From: Burkholderia pyrrocinia
GTDB lineage: Bacteria; Pseudomonadota; Gammaproteobacteria; Burkholderiales; Burkholderiaceae
NCBI RefSeq assembly: GCF_022809715.1
Contig: NZ_CP094459.1
Location: 2,294,001-2,358,000 of the forward strand
Length of the DNA stretch: 64,000 nt
Reading direction: 5' to 3'
Made by a program: the position numbers and the translations under genes. Below are positions 54,183 to 63,086 of this stretch, piece by piece. The notes below the pieces were generated by a model. The model was not told where the DNA came from and did not search any database. It saw nothing but the letters and a program-made list of their open reading frames with translations. Within the stretch, counting starts at the first letter, position 1, and each line of letters begins with the position of its first letter.

Positions 54183-55559
54183 TCACTCGAGATCGCGCAC
54201 GCGGTCGATCGCCTGCTCGATCCGTTCGACGGCCATCACGTTCAGCCCTTCGATCGGCTGTTTCGGCGCATTCGCCTTCGGGATCAGCGCGGCCGTGAAG
54301 CCGAGCTTCGCCGCCTCGCGCAGCCGCTCCTGCCCGCGCGGGGACGGCCGGATCTCGCCCGCCAGCCCCACTTCGCCGAACACGATCAGCCCCTTCGGCA
54401 GCGCCTTGTTGCGCATCGACGAATGGATCGCGAGCAGCACCGCGAGGTCGGCGGCCGGCTCGGTGATCTTCACGCCGCCCACTGCATTGAGGAACACGTC
54501 CTGGTCGAAGCACGCGATGCCCGCGTGCCGGTGCAGCACCGCGAGCAGCATCGCGAGCCGGTTCTGTTCGAGGCCGACCGCGAGCCGGCGCGGGTTCGGC
54601 ACGTGCGCGGTATCGACCAGCGCCTGGATTTCGACGAGCAGCGGGCGCGTGCCTTCCTGCGTGACGAGCACGCACGAGCCGGGCACGATCTGCTCGTGCT
54701 GCGACAGGAACAGCGCGGACGGATTCGCGACGCCGCGCAGCCCGCGCTCGGTCATCGCGAACACGCCGAGTTCGTTGACCGCGCCGAAGCGGTTCTTGAA
54801 CGCGCGCACGAGCCGGAACGACGAATGCGTGTCGCCCTCGAAATACAGCACCGTGTCGACGATGTGCTCGAGCACGCGCGGGCCGGCCAGGTTGCCCTCC
54901 TTCGTCACGTGCCCGACCATGATGATCGCGGTGCCCGACTGTTTCGCGATGCGCGTGAGCTGCGCCGCGCATTCGCGCACCTGCGCGACCGAGCCCGGCG
55001 CCGACGTGAGCGCTTCCGAATAGACGGTCTGGATCGAGTCGATCACGGCCACGTCGGGCCGCTCCGCGTCGATCGCGGCCTGGATCTTTTCGAGCTGGAT
55101 CTCGGCGAGCAGCTGCAGCTCGGCCGCCGGCGCACCGCCATCGAGCAGCGCAAGCCGTTGCGCGCGCAACGCGATCTGCGCGGCCGATTCCTCGCCGCTG
55201 ATATAGAGCGCGCGCCGTTCGCTCGCGATGTCCGCGAGCGACTGCAGCAGCAGCGTCGACTTGCCGATGCCCGGGTCGCCGCCGATCAGCACGACGCCGC
55301 CGGGGACCAGCCCGCCGCCGAGCACGCGGTCGAATTCGCCGATGCCGGTCGAGAAGCGCGGCACGTCGGCCGCTTCGATGTCGACGAGGCGCTGGACGGG
55401 CGCCCGCTTCGCGAGCGACTGGAAACGGTGGGCCGACGGCGACTCGGCGACCGATTCGACCAGCGTATTCCAGGCCTGGCACGACGGACACTGCCCCTGC
55501 CACTTCGGGGTCTGCCCGCCGCACTCGCTGCAGACGTAGACGGTTTTCTGTTTGGCCAC
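54183..55559 (-). CDS. radA: DNA repair protein RadA
   Basis: A 458-residue RadA/Sms ATPase that drives branch migration in recombination. N-terminal zinc finger (CSECGGQTPKWQGQCPSC), RecA-like core with Walker A LIGGDPGIGKSTLLLQ, the RadA-specific KNRFG motif (RAFKNRFGAVNELGVFAM) and a C-terminal Lon-like domain (VKITEPAADLAVLLAIHSSM, then FGEVGLAGEIRP). GTG 55559 gives the usual AKQKTVYVCSECGG start. It begins 11 bp after alr, so the two are probably co-transcribed. Confidence 0.96.
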   Translation of the reverse strand: MAKQKTVYVCSECGGQTPKWQGQCPSCQAWNTLVESVAESPSAHRFQSLAKRAPVQRLVDIEAADVPRFSTGIGEFDRVLGGGLVPGGVVLIGGDPGIGKSTLLLQSLADIASERRALYISGEESAAQIALRAQRLALLDGGAPAAELQLLAEIQLEKIQAAIDAERPDVAVIDSIQTVYSEALTSAPGSVAQVRECAAQLTRIAKQSGTAIIMVGHVTKEGNLAGPRVLEHIVDTVLYFEGDTHSSFRLVRAFKNRFGAVNELGVFAMTERGLRGVANPSALFLSQHEQIVPGSCVLVTQEGTRPLLVEIQALVDTAHVPNPRRLAVGLEQNRLAMLLAVLHRHAGIACFDQDVFLNAVGGVKITEPAADLAVLLAIHSSMRNKALPKGLIVFGEVGLAGEIRPSPRGQERLREAAKLGFTAALIPKANAPKQPIEGLNVMAVERIEQAIDRVRDLE

Positions 55560-55570
55560 GCGCAACGCCC

Positions 55571-56641
55571 TTATTCCGCGCGCACGGGCACGCGGCCGGC
55601 GACCGCGCACATCAGCTCGTAGCCGATCGTGCCGCAATGGCGGGCGACATCGTCGATCGGCAGTGTATTGCCCCACAGCTCGACGCGCGCACCGACGCCG
55701 GCCTGCGGGCACGGAGTCAGGTCGACGGTGATCATGTCCATCGACACGCGGCCGACGATACGCGTGCGGATGCCGTCGACAATCACGGGCGTGCCTTCCG
55801 GCGCGACGCGCGGATAGCCGTCCGCGTAGCCGCACGCGACGACGCCGATCCGCATCGGCGCCTGCGCGGAGAACGTCGAACCATAGCCGATGGCCTGGCC
55901 TTTCCCGATCGTTTGCACCGCGATCAGCTCGGACGCGAGCGTCATCGCGGGTTTCAGCCCCGTGTCGGCGATATCGGACGACAGCCCGGACGGCGACGCG
56001 CCATACAGCACGATCCCCGGCCGCACCCAGTCGAAATGCGTATCCGGATGCCACAGCACGGCGGCCGAATTCGCGAGACTGCGCGCGCCGGCGATGTTTT
56101 CCGCGCCGCGCTCGAACGTCGCGAGCTGCTCAGCAACGCCGCGCTCGTTGTCCGCGTCCGAAAAATGGGTCATCAACGTAATCTGGCCGATGCCGGGGCA
56201 CGCGCGGGCGCGCTCCCAGGCCGCGCGGTATTTTTCCGGCACGTAGCCGAGCCGGTTCATCCCGCTGTTCATCTTGAGCTGCACGTTGACGGGCTTCGAC
56301 AGCCGCGCCGTTTCCAGCATCCGCATCTGCTCGTCGTTGTGGACGGTCGTCGTCAGGCTGTAGCGGTCGATCACGTCGATGTCGGTCGACCGGAAGAAGC
56401 CTTCGAGCAGCAGGATCGGGCCGGCCCAGCCGAGCTCGCGCAGCTTCACGGCCTCGTCGAGGTCGAGCAGGCCGAAGCCGTCGGTGCCGCGCAGGCCGGG
56501 AAACACGCGGGCGAGACCGTGGCCGTACGCGTTGGCCTTGACGACCGCCCAGACCTTGGACGGGCCGGCAAAGCGGCGGACGACGGAGAGATTGTTCGCG
56601 AGAGCGGCGGTGTGGATGGTGGCGGAGATCGGGCGCGGCAT
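55571..56641 (-). CDS. alr: Alanine racemase
   Basis: A 356-residue fold-type III PLP enzyme making D-alanine for peptidoglycan. The PLP Lys is K35 in [20 protein letters not shown] and the catalytic Tyr lies in [40 protein letters not shown] is the C-terminal domain signature. Length normal for the biosynthetic (Alr/DadX) type. Located 11 bp before radA and divergent from lplT. Confidence 0.96.
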   Translation of the reverse strand: MPRPISATIHTAALANNLSVVRRFAGPSKVWAVVKANAYGHGLARVFPGLRGTDGFGLLDLDEAVKLRELGWAGPILLLEGFFRSTDIDVIDRYSLTTTVHNDEQMRMLETARLSKPVNVQLKMNSGMNRLGYVPEKYRAAWERARACPGIGQITLMTHFSDADNERGVAEQLATFERGAENIAGARSLANSAAVLWHPDTHFDWVRPGIVLYGASPSGLSSDIADTGLKPAMTLASELIAVQTIGKGQAIGYGSTFSAQAPMRIGVVACGYADGYPRVAPEGTPVIVDGIRTRIVGRVSMDMITVDLTPCPQAGVGARVELWGNTLPIDDVARHCGTIGYELMCAVAGRVPVRAE

Positions 56642-56758
56642 GGGAAATTTACGTAAAGACGCTTGCGAATCATCAGCTTACCGCGCCTTTTGAGCACCGA
56701 AGCCGACAATTTGCGGAACGATCGGGGAATCTTGCTAGTCCGAATTGGCGTATTTTCA

Positions 56759-56767
56759 TGTTATAAA
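56759..56767 (+). promoter_or_regulatory. Extended -10 promoter element for lplT
   Basis: TGTTATAAA: an extended -10 (TGn before TATAAA) in the AT-rich part of the 218-bp alr-lplT spacer, about 93 bp before the lplT start. No -35 box at normal spacing, as is common for extended -10 promoters. Confidence 0.45.
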
Positions 56768-56859
56768 GCCGTGCGCACAACCCATTTCGAACGGAATAAG
56801 CCGATCGCATATCAGGCGGCCTACGCGGCCCTGCCGCAGCGACGAAAGCATCGCATCAG

Positions 56860-58167
56860 ATGAAAAAAGGTTTTTACACCATCATGGCCGCGCAGTTTTT
56901 CTCGTCGCTGGCCGACAATGCGCTTCTCATCGCCGCCATCGCCCTGCTGAAAGACCTCCACGCCCCCAACTGGATGACACCGCTGCTGAAGCTGTTCTTC
57001 GTGTTGTCCTATGTGGTGTTGGCGGCGTATGTCGGTGCTTTCGCGGATTCGCGCCCGAAGGGGCGCGTGATGTTCATCACCAACTCGATCAAGGTGGTCG
57101 GCTGCATGATCATGCTGTTCGGCGCCCACCCGCTGATCGCGTACGGGATCGTCGGGTTTGGCGCGGCGGCCTACTCGCCGGCCAAATACGGAATTCTCAC
57201 CGAGCTGCTGCCGGCCGATCGGCTGGTCGCCGCGAACGGCTGGATCGAAGGCACGACCGTCAGCTCGATCATCCTCGGCACCGTGCTCGGCGGCGCGCTG
57301 ATCAGCCCGCACATCGCATCGCACGTGATCGCGCACACGCCCCGCTGGATCGGCACGCCCGCCGAAGCGGCGATGGCCATCATCATGGCGATCTACGTGA
57401 TCGCCGCGCTGTTCAACCTGCGCATTCCCGATACGGGCGCCCGCTATCCGAAGCAGGAACGCGGCCCGGTCAAGCTCCTCACGGATTTCGCCGACTGCTT
57501 CATGGTGCTGTGGCGCGACAAGCTCGGCCAGATCTCGCTGGCGGTCACGACGCTGTTCTGGGGCGCGGGCGCGACGCTGCAGTTCATCGTGCTGAAATGG
57601 GCCGAGGTGTCGCTCGGCATGTCGCTGTCGGAAGGCGCGATCCTGCAGGCCGTGGTCGCGGTCGGCGTCGCGGCCGGCGCGATCGCCGCCGCCGCCCGGA
57701 TCCCGCTGAAGAAGTCGCTGACCGTGCTGCCCGTCGGCATCATCATGGGCATCGCGGTGATGCTGATGGCGTTCTACACGCGCGACCTGTTCCCGTCGAA
57801 CTGGGCCGTGCACTTCGGCCACCTGCGCATGCCGGTCTACCTGATCGTCGCGTACATCTTCCTGATGTGCGTCGGCGCGCTGTCGGGCTACTTCGTCGTG
57901 CCGATGAACGCGCTGCTGCAGCATCGCGGCCACGTGCTGCTGTCGGCCGGCCACTCGATCGCGGTGCAGAACTTCAACGAGAACCTGTCGGTGCTCGTGA
58001 TGCTGTGCCTGTATGCGGTGCTCGTGTGGCTCGACGTGCCGGTCGGTGTCGTGATCGTGCTGTTCGGCACGTTCGTCTGCCTGACGATGTGGCTCGTGAT
58101 GCGCCGCCACCAGGCGAACCAGCGTCAGTTCGACTCGGTCGCGCTGATCGGCGAAGCGCGGCACTGA
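56860..58167 (+). CDS. lplT: Lysophospholipid transporter LplT (MFS)
   Basis: A 435-residue major-facilitator protein with about twelve membrane segments. The N-terminus [20 protein letters not shown] and [20 protein letters not shown] are typical of LplT, which flips lysophospholipids across the inner membrane for re-acylation. It is about 40 residues longer than the E. coli protein. The acyltransferase partner Aas, which follows lplT in E. coli, is absent here; thiD follows instead. Function by homology only. Confidence 0.88.
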   Translation: MKKGFYTIMAAQFFSSLADNALLIAAIALLKDLHAPNWMTPLLKLFFVLSYVVLAAYVGAFADSRPKGRVMFITNSIKVVGCMIMLFGAHPLIAYGIVGFGAAAYSPAKYGILTELLPADRLVAANGWIEGTTVSSIILGTVLGGALISPHIASHVIAHTPRWIGTPAEAAMAIIMAIYVIAALFNLRIPDTGARYPKQERGPVKLLTDFADCFMVLWRDKLGQISLAVTTLFWGAGATLQFIVLKWAEVSLGMSLSEGAILQAVVAVGVAAGAIAAAARIPLKKSLTVLPVGIIMGIAVMLMAFYTRDLFPSNWAVHFGHLRMPVYLIVAYIFLMCVGALSGYFVVPMNALLQHRGHVLLSAGHSIAVQNFNENLSVLVMLCLYAVLVWLDVPVGVVIVLFGTFVCLTMWLVMRRHQANQRQFDSVALIGEARH

Positions 58168-58225
58168 CGCTACACTTTCCGTTTCCGTCCGCCGGCGCCG
58201 GTCTTCGAACCGGCGCGTTGCCATC

Positions 58226-59035
58226 ATGACGCACCCGATACCCAACATCCTGACGATCGCCGGCTCCGATTCGGGCGGCGGCGCAGGCATCCAGGCCGAC
58301 CTGAAGACGTTTTCCGCGCTCGGTGCGTACGGCGCCAGCGTGATCACCGCGCTGACCGCGCAGAACACGCGCGGCGTGACGGGCGTGCACGCGCCGGACG
58401 CCGCGTTCGTGACCGCGCAGCTCGACGCGGTGTTCAGCGACATCCGCATCGACGCGGTCAAGATCGGGATGCTCGCGAACGCGGCGATCGTGCACGCGGT
58501 GGCCGACGCGCTGCGCCGTTACGCGCCGCGCTTCGTCGTGCTCGACACGGTGATGATCTCGAAGAGTTCGCACGCGCTGCTCGCACCCGACGCGGTCGAT
58601 GCGCTGCGCGACGCGCTGCTGCCGCTGGCGACCGTCGTCACGCCGAACCTGCCCGAAGCGGCCGCGCTGCTCGGCGACGCACCCGCGACCACCGAAGACG
58701 ACATGGTCCGACAAGGCCAGGCGTTGCTGCAGACGGGCGCGCGCGCCGTGCTGATGAAAGGCGGCCACCTGCCCGACGCGGCCGCGAGCCCCGACTGGCT
58801 CGTCGATGCGGCGCACACCGTGCGGCTCGACGGCCCGCGCGTGCCGGTCAGCAACACGCACGGCACGGGCTGCACGCTGTCGTCGGCGATCGCCGCGCTG
58901 CTGCCGCAGCAGCCCGACCTCGAAAGCGCGGTGCGCGAAGCGAAGGCCTACCTGACCGGCGCAATCGCCGCGAGCGGCCGCCTCGACGTCGGCCACGGCG
59001 TCGGCCCGGTTCATCACTTCCATCGCTGGTGGTAA
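58226..59035 (+). CDS. thiD: Hydroxymethylpyrimidine/phosphomethylpyrimidine kinase
   Basis: A 269-residue ribokinase-fold kinase phosphorylating HMP and HMP-P for thiamine synthesis. Signature: [20 protein letters not shown] (residues 9-28), [31 protein letters not shown], and the anion-hole/catalytic Asp in [18 protein letters not shown]. No other thi genes are near and no TPP riboswitch is visible in the 58-bp gap after lplT. Convergent with the DUF1853 gene. Confidence 0.95.
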   Translation: MTHPIPNILTIAGSDSGGGAGIQADLKTFSALGAYGASVITALTAQNTRGVTGVHAPDAAFVTAQLDAVFSDIRIDAVKIGMLANAAIVHAVADALRRYAPRFVVLDTVMISKSSHALLAPDAVDALRDALLPLATVVTPNLPEAAALLGDAPATTEDDMVRQGQALLQTGARAVLMKGGHLPDAAASPDWLVDAAHTVRLDGPRVPVSNTHGTGCTLSSAIAALLPQQPDLESAVREAKAYLTGAIAASGRLDVGHGVGPVHHFHRWW

Positions 59036-59053
59036 GCGTCGCCTGACGCGGCG

Positions 59054-60019
59054 TCAGTCGTCCTGCGCCGCGAACGCCTGCGCACGCGCCGGCCAGTCGT
59101 CCGGCACGACGAAGCCGCGCGCCGTCTCGCGCCACGTGCGATCGCCGCCCTGCTCATAAATGCCGATCAAGTCGGGGGCCTGACGCGTCGCCAGCACGGA
59201 CGGCAGCTCGAGTGCGGCCGCGAGCGGTTCGGGTTCGAAGCCGGCGTCGGCGGCAACACGCCGCGGCGCGAGCCAAGCAAGCCGCGGCAACACGCTCCAC
59301 GCAACGCCGGCACGCTGCGCGGCCGCCCACGCCGGCCACTGCGCATGCGTCAGCCAGAAACCGCGCGGGTGATCCGGCGAGATTTCGGCGGACACCGGCG
59401 GCAACGGTGCGCCGTGCGGATAGAACAGCCAGCCCCTGATGAACATCTGCGCGTCGGACGGCGCGCCGTAGCCGAGCAGCGCAAACCCGGCGCGATCGCC
59501 GAGCCGCAACTGGTGGTCGAGCAGCCGGCTGCGCTTGCGGTCGAACCGGTCGACGAGATTGGGCCCGACGAAGTCGGCGAGCGACGCGCCGGCGCGCACC
59601 GGCGCGCACAGATAGCACTTCACCGCGAGCTCCCAGTGCAGGCGCTGCCCGCCCGGCGCGTCGACGAGAAAATCGACTTCGCCGAGCGTCAGGCCGTTGC
59701 TGCGCAGCGGGAGATTGGCCGCGACGAGCCGCAGCGACGGCCCGTGCGTGAGGAAATACTCGAGCAGGCATTCGGCGTAGCGGCCGAGCCGGGTGGGCCG
59801 CAACCCGGCGAGCGCGAGGTGCAGCGGCTCGGGCGCCGCATCGAGCGCGGCGAGCCATGCTTCGACGGCCGACTGTCCGGCCGCATCCGGCCACGGATGC
59901 GCGAGCGGCGCGCCGGGTGCCGCGGTCAGCAGGCTCGGGCTCGCGAGCAGCCAGCCCAGATCGCGAACCGCGGCGTCGCGCAGCGTATCGACGAATGCGA
60001 ACGCCGCGCCGGTCGTCAT
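59054..60019 (-). CDS. DUF1853 family protein
   Basis: A 321-residue protein matching the uncharacterised DUF1853 family. Recognisable parts: VRDLGWLLASPSLLTAAPGA near the N-terminus, LGRYAECLLEYFLTHGPSLR, GEVDFLVDAPGGQRLHWELA VK-type segment (about 125-145), GPNLVDRFDRKRSRLLDHQL and RGWLFYPHG. The conserved D/E...E and (E/Q)xK-like pattern in that central region resembles a PD-(D/E)xK nuclease core, but this is only suggestive. Its ATG overlaps the glycosylase stop by four bases, so it is the last gene of the tsaB-rimI-udg chain. Confidence 0.78.
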   Translation of the reverse strand: MTTGAAFAFVDTLRDAAVRDLGWLLASPSLLTAAPGAPLAHPWPDAAGQSAVEAWLAALDAAPEPLHLALAGLRPTRLGRYAECLLEYFLTHGPSLRLVAANLPLRSNGLTLGEVDFLVDAPGGQRLHWELAVKCYLCAPVRAGASLADFVGPNLVDRFDRKRSRLLDHQLRLGDRAGFALLGYGAPSDAQMFIRGWLFYPHGAPLPPVSAEISPDHPRGFWLTHAQWPAWAAAQRAGVAWSVLPRLAWLAPRRVAADAGFEPEPLAAALELPSVLATRQAPDLIGIYEQGGDRTWRETARGFVVPDDWPARAQAFAAQDD

Positions 60020-61059
60020 TGCCCGGCCGGCCCGTTCGCGTCGCTACCGTCTGCGCGACGGAACGTGTCGCGCGCGAGGCACAGGTCGGCCCACGCCTTC
60101 GACTTGTCCTGCAGGCTGCGCAACAGGTACGCCGGGTGGTAGGTGACGATCACCGGCACGCCTTCGTACGCATGCACGCGGCCGCGCAGCGACGCGATGC
60201 TGGCGTCCGTCTTCAGCAACGTCTGCGCGGCGAAGCGCCCGAGCGCGACGATCAGCTTCGGCTTCACGAGCGCGACCTGACGCTGCAGATAAGGCTCGCA
60301 GCTTGCAACTTCGTCCGGTTCCGGATTTCGGTTGCCGGGCGGCCGGCACTTGATCACGTTCGCGATATACACGTTGTCGCCGCGCTTGAGCGCCAGCGAC
60401 TGCAGCATGTTGTCGAGCAGCTTGCCGGCCTGGCCGACGAACGGCTCGCCCTGCTTGTCCTCGTTCTCGCCAGGCGCTTCGCCAATCAGCATCCAGTCCG
60501 CTTCACGGTCGCCGACGCCGAACACGGTGTTGGTCCGCTTCTCGCACAGCCGGCAGTGGGTGCAGTCGCGCACGCGCGCGGCCAGCGCATCCCAGTCGAG
60601 CATCGCGACCGGCGTTCCGGCGGGACGCGGTTCGGCTGCCGGCATGGGCTCGCCCGGCGGTGCCGCGTCGAACCACGCGAAATCGTCTTCTCCGACAGGC
60701 GGCGCGTCATCCATCGGCGGCATTGCATCGGCTGAAGCCGCCGGCGCGAGCATGCGATCGCCATCGACGACACGACGCGCCGGTGCATCCGGAGCCGGTA
60801 TGCCCGATGCCGGTACGCCCGGCTCGCGAGCCGGCGAGGCCTCGGCGGCTCGCACGACCGCCGGCGGCGCATCGTCTTGCACCGGGGCACGCACCGCGCG
60901 CGCCGGCCGATCGGCCGCAACGACGGAAACGTCGTCCGCCGCCCCGGTTTGCGCGACGGCGGCCGCGTCGGCTGCCGCGCCTTCGTCCGCGCGCTGCCCG
61001 CGCCGCACCCAGATCTGCGCGAGGCCCATTTCCTCGAGCACCGCTTCAGCCCACGCCAT
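60016..61059 (-). CDS. Uracil-DNA glycosylase, family 4/5-like, with long linker
   Basis: A 347-residue protein. Residues 1-20 ([20 protein letters not shown]) are conserved-looking; 22-150 are a Pro/Ala-rich, low-complexity linker; the glycosylase domain spans about 155-347: C166 and C169 ([11 protein letters not shown]) and later Cys in [20 protein letters not shown] likely hold a 4Fe-4S cluster, [20 protein letters not shown] is the active-site region and [18 protein letters not shown] the C-terminal motif. It removes uracil from DNA in base-excision repair. It overlaps rimI by 14 bp and the DUF1853 gene by 4 bp. Confidence 0.92.
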   Translation of the reverse strand: MAWAEAVLEEMGLAQIWVRRGQRADEGAAADAAAVAQTGAADDVSVVAADRPARAVRAPVQDDAPPAVVRAAEASPAREPGVPASGIPAPDAPARRVVDGDRMLAPAASADAMPPMDDAPPVGEDDFAWFDAAPPGEPMPAAEPRPAGTPVAMLDWDALAARVRDCTHCRLCEKRTNTVFGVGDREADWMLIGEAPGENEDKQGEPFVGQAGKLLDNMLQSLALKRGDNVYIANVIKCRPPGNRNPEPDEVASCEPYLQRQVALVKPKLIVALGRFAAQTLLKTDASIASLRGRVHAYEGVPVIVTYHPAYLLRSLQDKSKAWADLCLARDTFRRADGSDANGPAGQ

Positions 61060-61546
61060 GCGCGTCCCCCTCGTCCTTGTTCAGCGTCAGACGCATCACG
61101 ATCGCGTCCTCCCGGCTGCGATGCTTCGCCGGATAGTAGTTCTTGCGCCGGCCGATCGTCACGAAGCCGAAACGCTCGTACAGATGGATCGCGCGTGGAT
61201 TGGACGGCCGCACCTCGAGCAGCACGCCGTCGAGCCGCTCCGCGCGCGAAATGCGCACGGCCTCGCGCAGCAGCGCGAGACCCGCGCCCGCGCGCTGCGC
61301 GGCCGGCGCGACGCACAGGTTCAGCAGGTGCATCTCGTCGATCACGGGCATCAGCACGCAATAGCCGATCAGCGAACCCGTCACATGCCGCAGGCACACG
61401 CCCAGATAGCCGTTGCGCAACGAATCCTCGAAGTTGCCGCGGCTCCACGGGAATTCGTACGCGACCTGCTCGATCGCAACGACCTCGTCGAGATCCGCGT
61501 CCGTCATCGGCGCCAGATAGCGGTCGCTCAGCAATACCCCCGTCAT
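61046..61546 (-). CDS. rimI: Ribosomal protein S18 alanine N-acetyltransferase
   Basis: A 166-residue GNAT acetyltransferase. The acetyl-CoA motif A is [20 protein letters not shown], preceded by [20 protein letters not shown] (the FPWS segment of RimI) and followed by [23 protein letters not shown] 61546 overlaps the tsaB stop by four bases; the frame upstream is antisense-like filler. rimI beside tsaB is widely conserved. Confidence 0.94.
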   Translation of the reverse strand: MTGVLLSDRYLAPMTDADLDEVVAIEQVAYEFPWSRGNFEDSLRNGYLGVCLRHVTGSLIGYCVLMPVIDEMHLLNLCVAPAAQRAGAGLALLREAVRISRAERLDGVLLEVRPSNPRAIHLYERFGFVTIGRRKNYYPAKHRSREDAIVMRLTLNKDEGDAHGVG

Positions 61547-62301
61547 CCCTTCGCTCCGCCCGTCTGCGCGGCCCGTGCCGCGATCCGCTCGGCAGTCGTC
61601 TGCGCGACCTTGTCGCGCACGTATTCGGGCGCGGCCTGATCGGCCGGCACCGTGCGTCCGGCGCGGAACGCGCGCAGCGCGGCATGCGCGACCGCCAGCG
61701 CATGCGGCAATGCTTCGCCGTCGATCACGGCCGCGCGCGCCGCGGCCGGCAACTGCGCGCCGAACGCGGCAGCCGCATTGCCCGCGAGCGTGAACGGCGC
61801 GTCGGGCACGCCGACGGCGCCCGGCGCATCGAGCGACGCCGGATGCAGCGTGCGCCAGTCGCCGGCGCTGTCGTCCCACGCGAAGTCCGCCCAGTAGGCT
61901 TCGTCCATCCGCGCGTCCAGCGCGGCAAGCACGCGGGTCGTGCCGGGCGCGCGCAGCCGCGCGTGCTCCGCGCACGCGAGCAGCGTGCCGATCGGCACGA
62001 CCGGCAGCCCGCTCCCGAACGCGAGTCCCTGGGTAATGCCGGTCGCGGTACGCAGGCCGGTGAACGAGCCGGGGCCGGCGCCGAACGCGATCGCGTCGCA
62101 GTCGGCGAGCGTCAGCCCGGATTCGGCGAAAAGCTCCTGGATCGCCGGCAGCACGCGCGTGCTCGACACGGCGCCCGTCTGTTCGTGGCGGACCCAGGTT
62201 TGCGGGGTGGAAACGGCGTCATCGGCATGGGCCGAGCGCAGCAGCGCGACCGAGCAGTATTCGGTCGACGTATCGATGGCGAGGAGCACTGTTTGCGTCA
62301 T
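61543..62301 (-). CDS. tsaB: tRNA threonylcarbamoyladenosine biosynthesis protein TsaB
   Basis: A 252-residue ASKHA-fold protein, partner of TsaD in t6A synthesis for ANN-decoding tRNAs. Signature: [20 protein letters not shown] at the N-terminus and [20 protein letters not shown], then [23 protein letters not shown] 62301 is chosen as the family start ([11 protein letters not shown]); an ATG three codons earlier is possible, and neither has a clear ribosome site. It starts the tsaB-rimI-udg-DUF1853 chain and is divergent from the acyl-CoA-binding protein gene. Confidence 0.93.
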   Translation of the reverse strand: MTQTVLLAIDTSTEYCSVALLRSAHADDAVSTPQTWVRHEQTGAVSSTRVLPAIQELFAESGLTLADCDAIAFGAGPGSFTGLRTATGITQGLAFGSGLPVVPIGTLLACAEHARLRAPGTTRVLAALDARMDEAYWADFAWDDSAGDWRTLHPASLDAPGAVGVPDAPFTLAGNAAAAFGAQLPAAARAAVIDGEALPHALAVAHAALRAFRAGRTVPADQAAPEYVRDKVAQTTAERIAARAAQTGGAKG

Positions 62302-62457
62302 GGCCGACATTGTAATGCGGCACCCCGCTCCCACGGGCGATCGGGCCCGATCTGTGCGCGCGTTCGGCGCCGACGGCGGTTTGGAAGGATCGCTCGACCC
62401 CGCGCGGCGGTCCGCTTGTTAAGATCGCCCGACCTGAAACCCTTACGGAGACACCCG

Positions 62458-62727
62458 ATGAGCGAACTCACCGCCCAATTCGACCAGGCCCAGATCGACG
62501 TCAAGCAACTGACGGAACGCCCGGGCAACCTGACCCTGCTGCGCCTGTACGCGCTCTTCAAGCAGGCAACCGACGGCGATGCGCACGGCGACAAGCCCGG
62601 CTTCACCGACATCGTCGGCAAATACAAGTACGACGCATGGGATGCGTTGAAGGGCACGTCGCAGGATGCCGCGAAGCAGCAGTACATCGAACTCGTCGAA
62701 TCGCTGAAAAACGGCACGGCTTCCTGA
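62458..62727 (+). CDS. Acyl-CoA-binding protein (ACBP)
   Basis: An 89-residue ACBP: the four-helix fold is indicated by LTAQFDQAQIDVKQLTERPG, then LLRLYALFKQATDGD (the conserved YALFKQAT) and KYKYDAWDALKGTSQDAAKQ (the KYDAW motif binding the CoA head). It sequesters long-chain acyl-CoA esters in the cytoplasm. Length is normal for the family, which is mainly eukaryotic but present in some proteobacteria. A GGAG lies upstream. Single-gene unit. Confidence 0.93.
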   Translation: MSELTAQFDQAQIDVKQLTERPGNLTLLRLYALFKQATDGDAHGDKPGFTDIVGKYKYDAWDALKGTSQDAAKQQYIELVESLKNGTAS

Positions 62728-63086
62728 CCGAACCACGCCGTTCGCAATAGGCAATCAAATCAGTGGCGCAGCGCAGCAAATCTCTTTATAATGCGGCCTG
62801 CGTCACCCCCGCGCTCGGCTCGCTTGCCGTTCCGGCCCGACGCCTCGTAGCGTTAAGCTCCAATCCGGTTTAGAACCTGTCCCCTCCTGCTTCGACCCTC
62901 GCGGTCGTCACTTATCAGGCTGGCGGCCCCGCTCCTGAAGCGCGCCGCACCCAAAACAGCTTCTAATGCCTCATCCGCCGACTGTTCGGCGGATTGCACC
63001 CGTTTCCCGATTTGCTCGCTGAATCCGACGACTTGGGTATGCGCGATTGGCGCCGACGTTTCACCCACTGTGTTTCAAGGATTGTT
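62728..63086 (+). promoter_or_regulatory. Leader and promoter region of the DEAD-box helicase gene
   Basis: A 359-bp non-coding stretch. A perfect -10 TATAAT lies at 62787-62792 (weak -35-like TGGCGC at 62764-62769, 17-bp spacer), giving a predicted 5' UTR of about 290 nt. Within it is a perfect 9-bp hairpin, ATCCGCCGA (62973-62981) / TCGGCGGAT (62986-62994), loop CTGT, not followed by a T-run. A short minus-strand open frame across it shows no family features. Long structured leaders are common before RNA helicase genes and allow autoregulation; here it is inference. Confidence 0.5.

Noticed and set aside
62853..63068. Minus-strand frame of 71 codons in the helicase leader
   Set aside because: No ribosome site or family resemblance; it lies in the predicted untranslated leader of the opposite strand.
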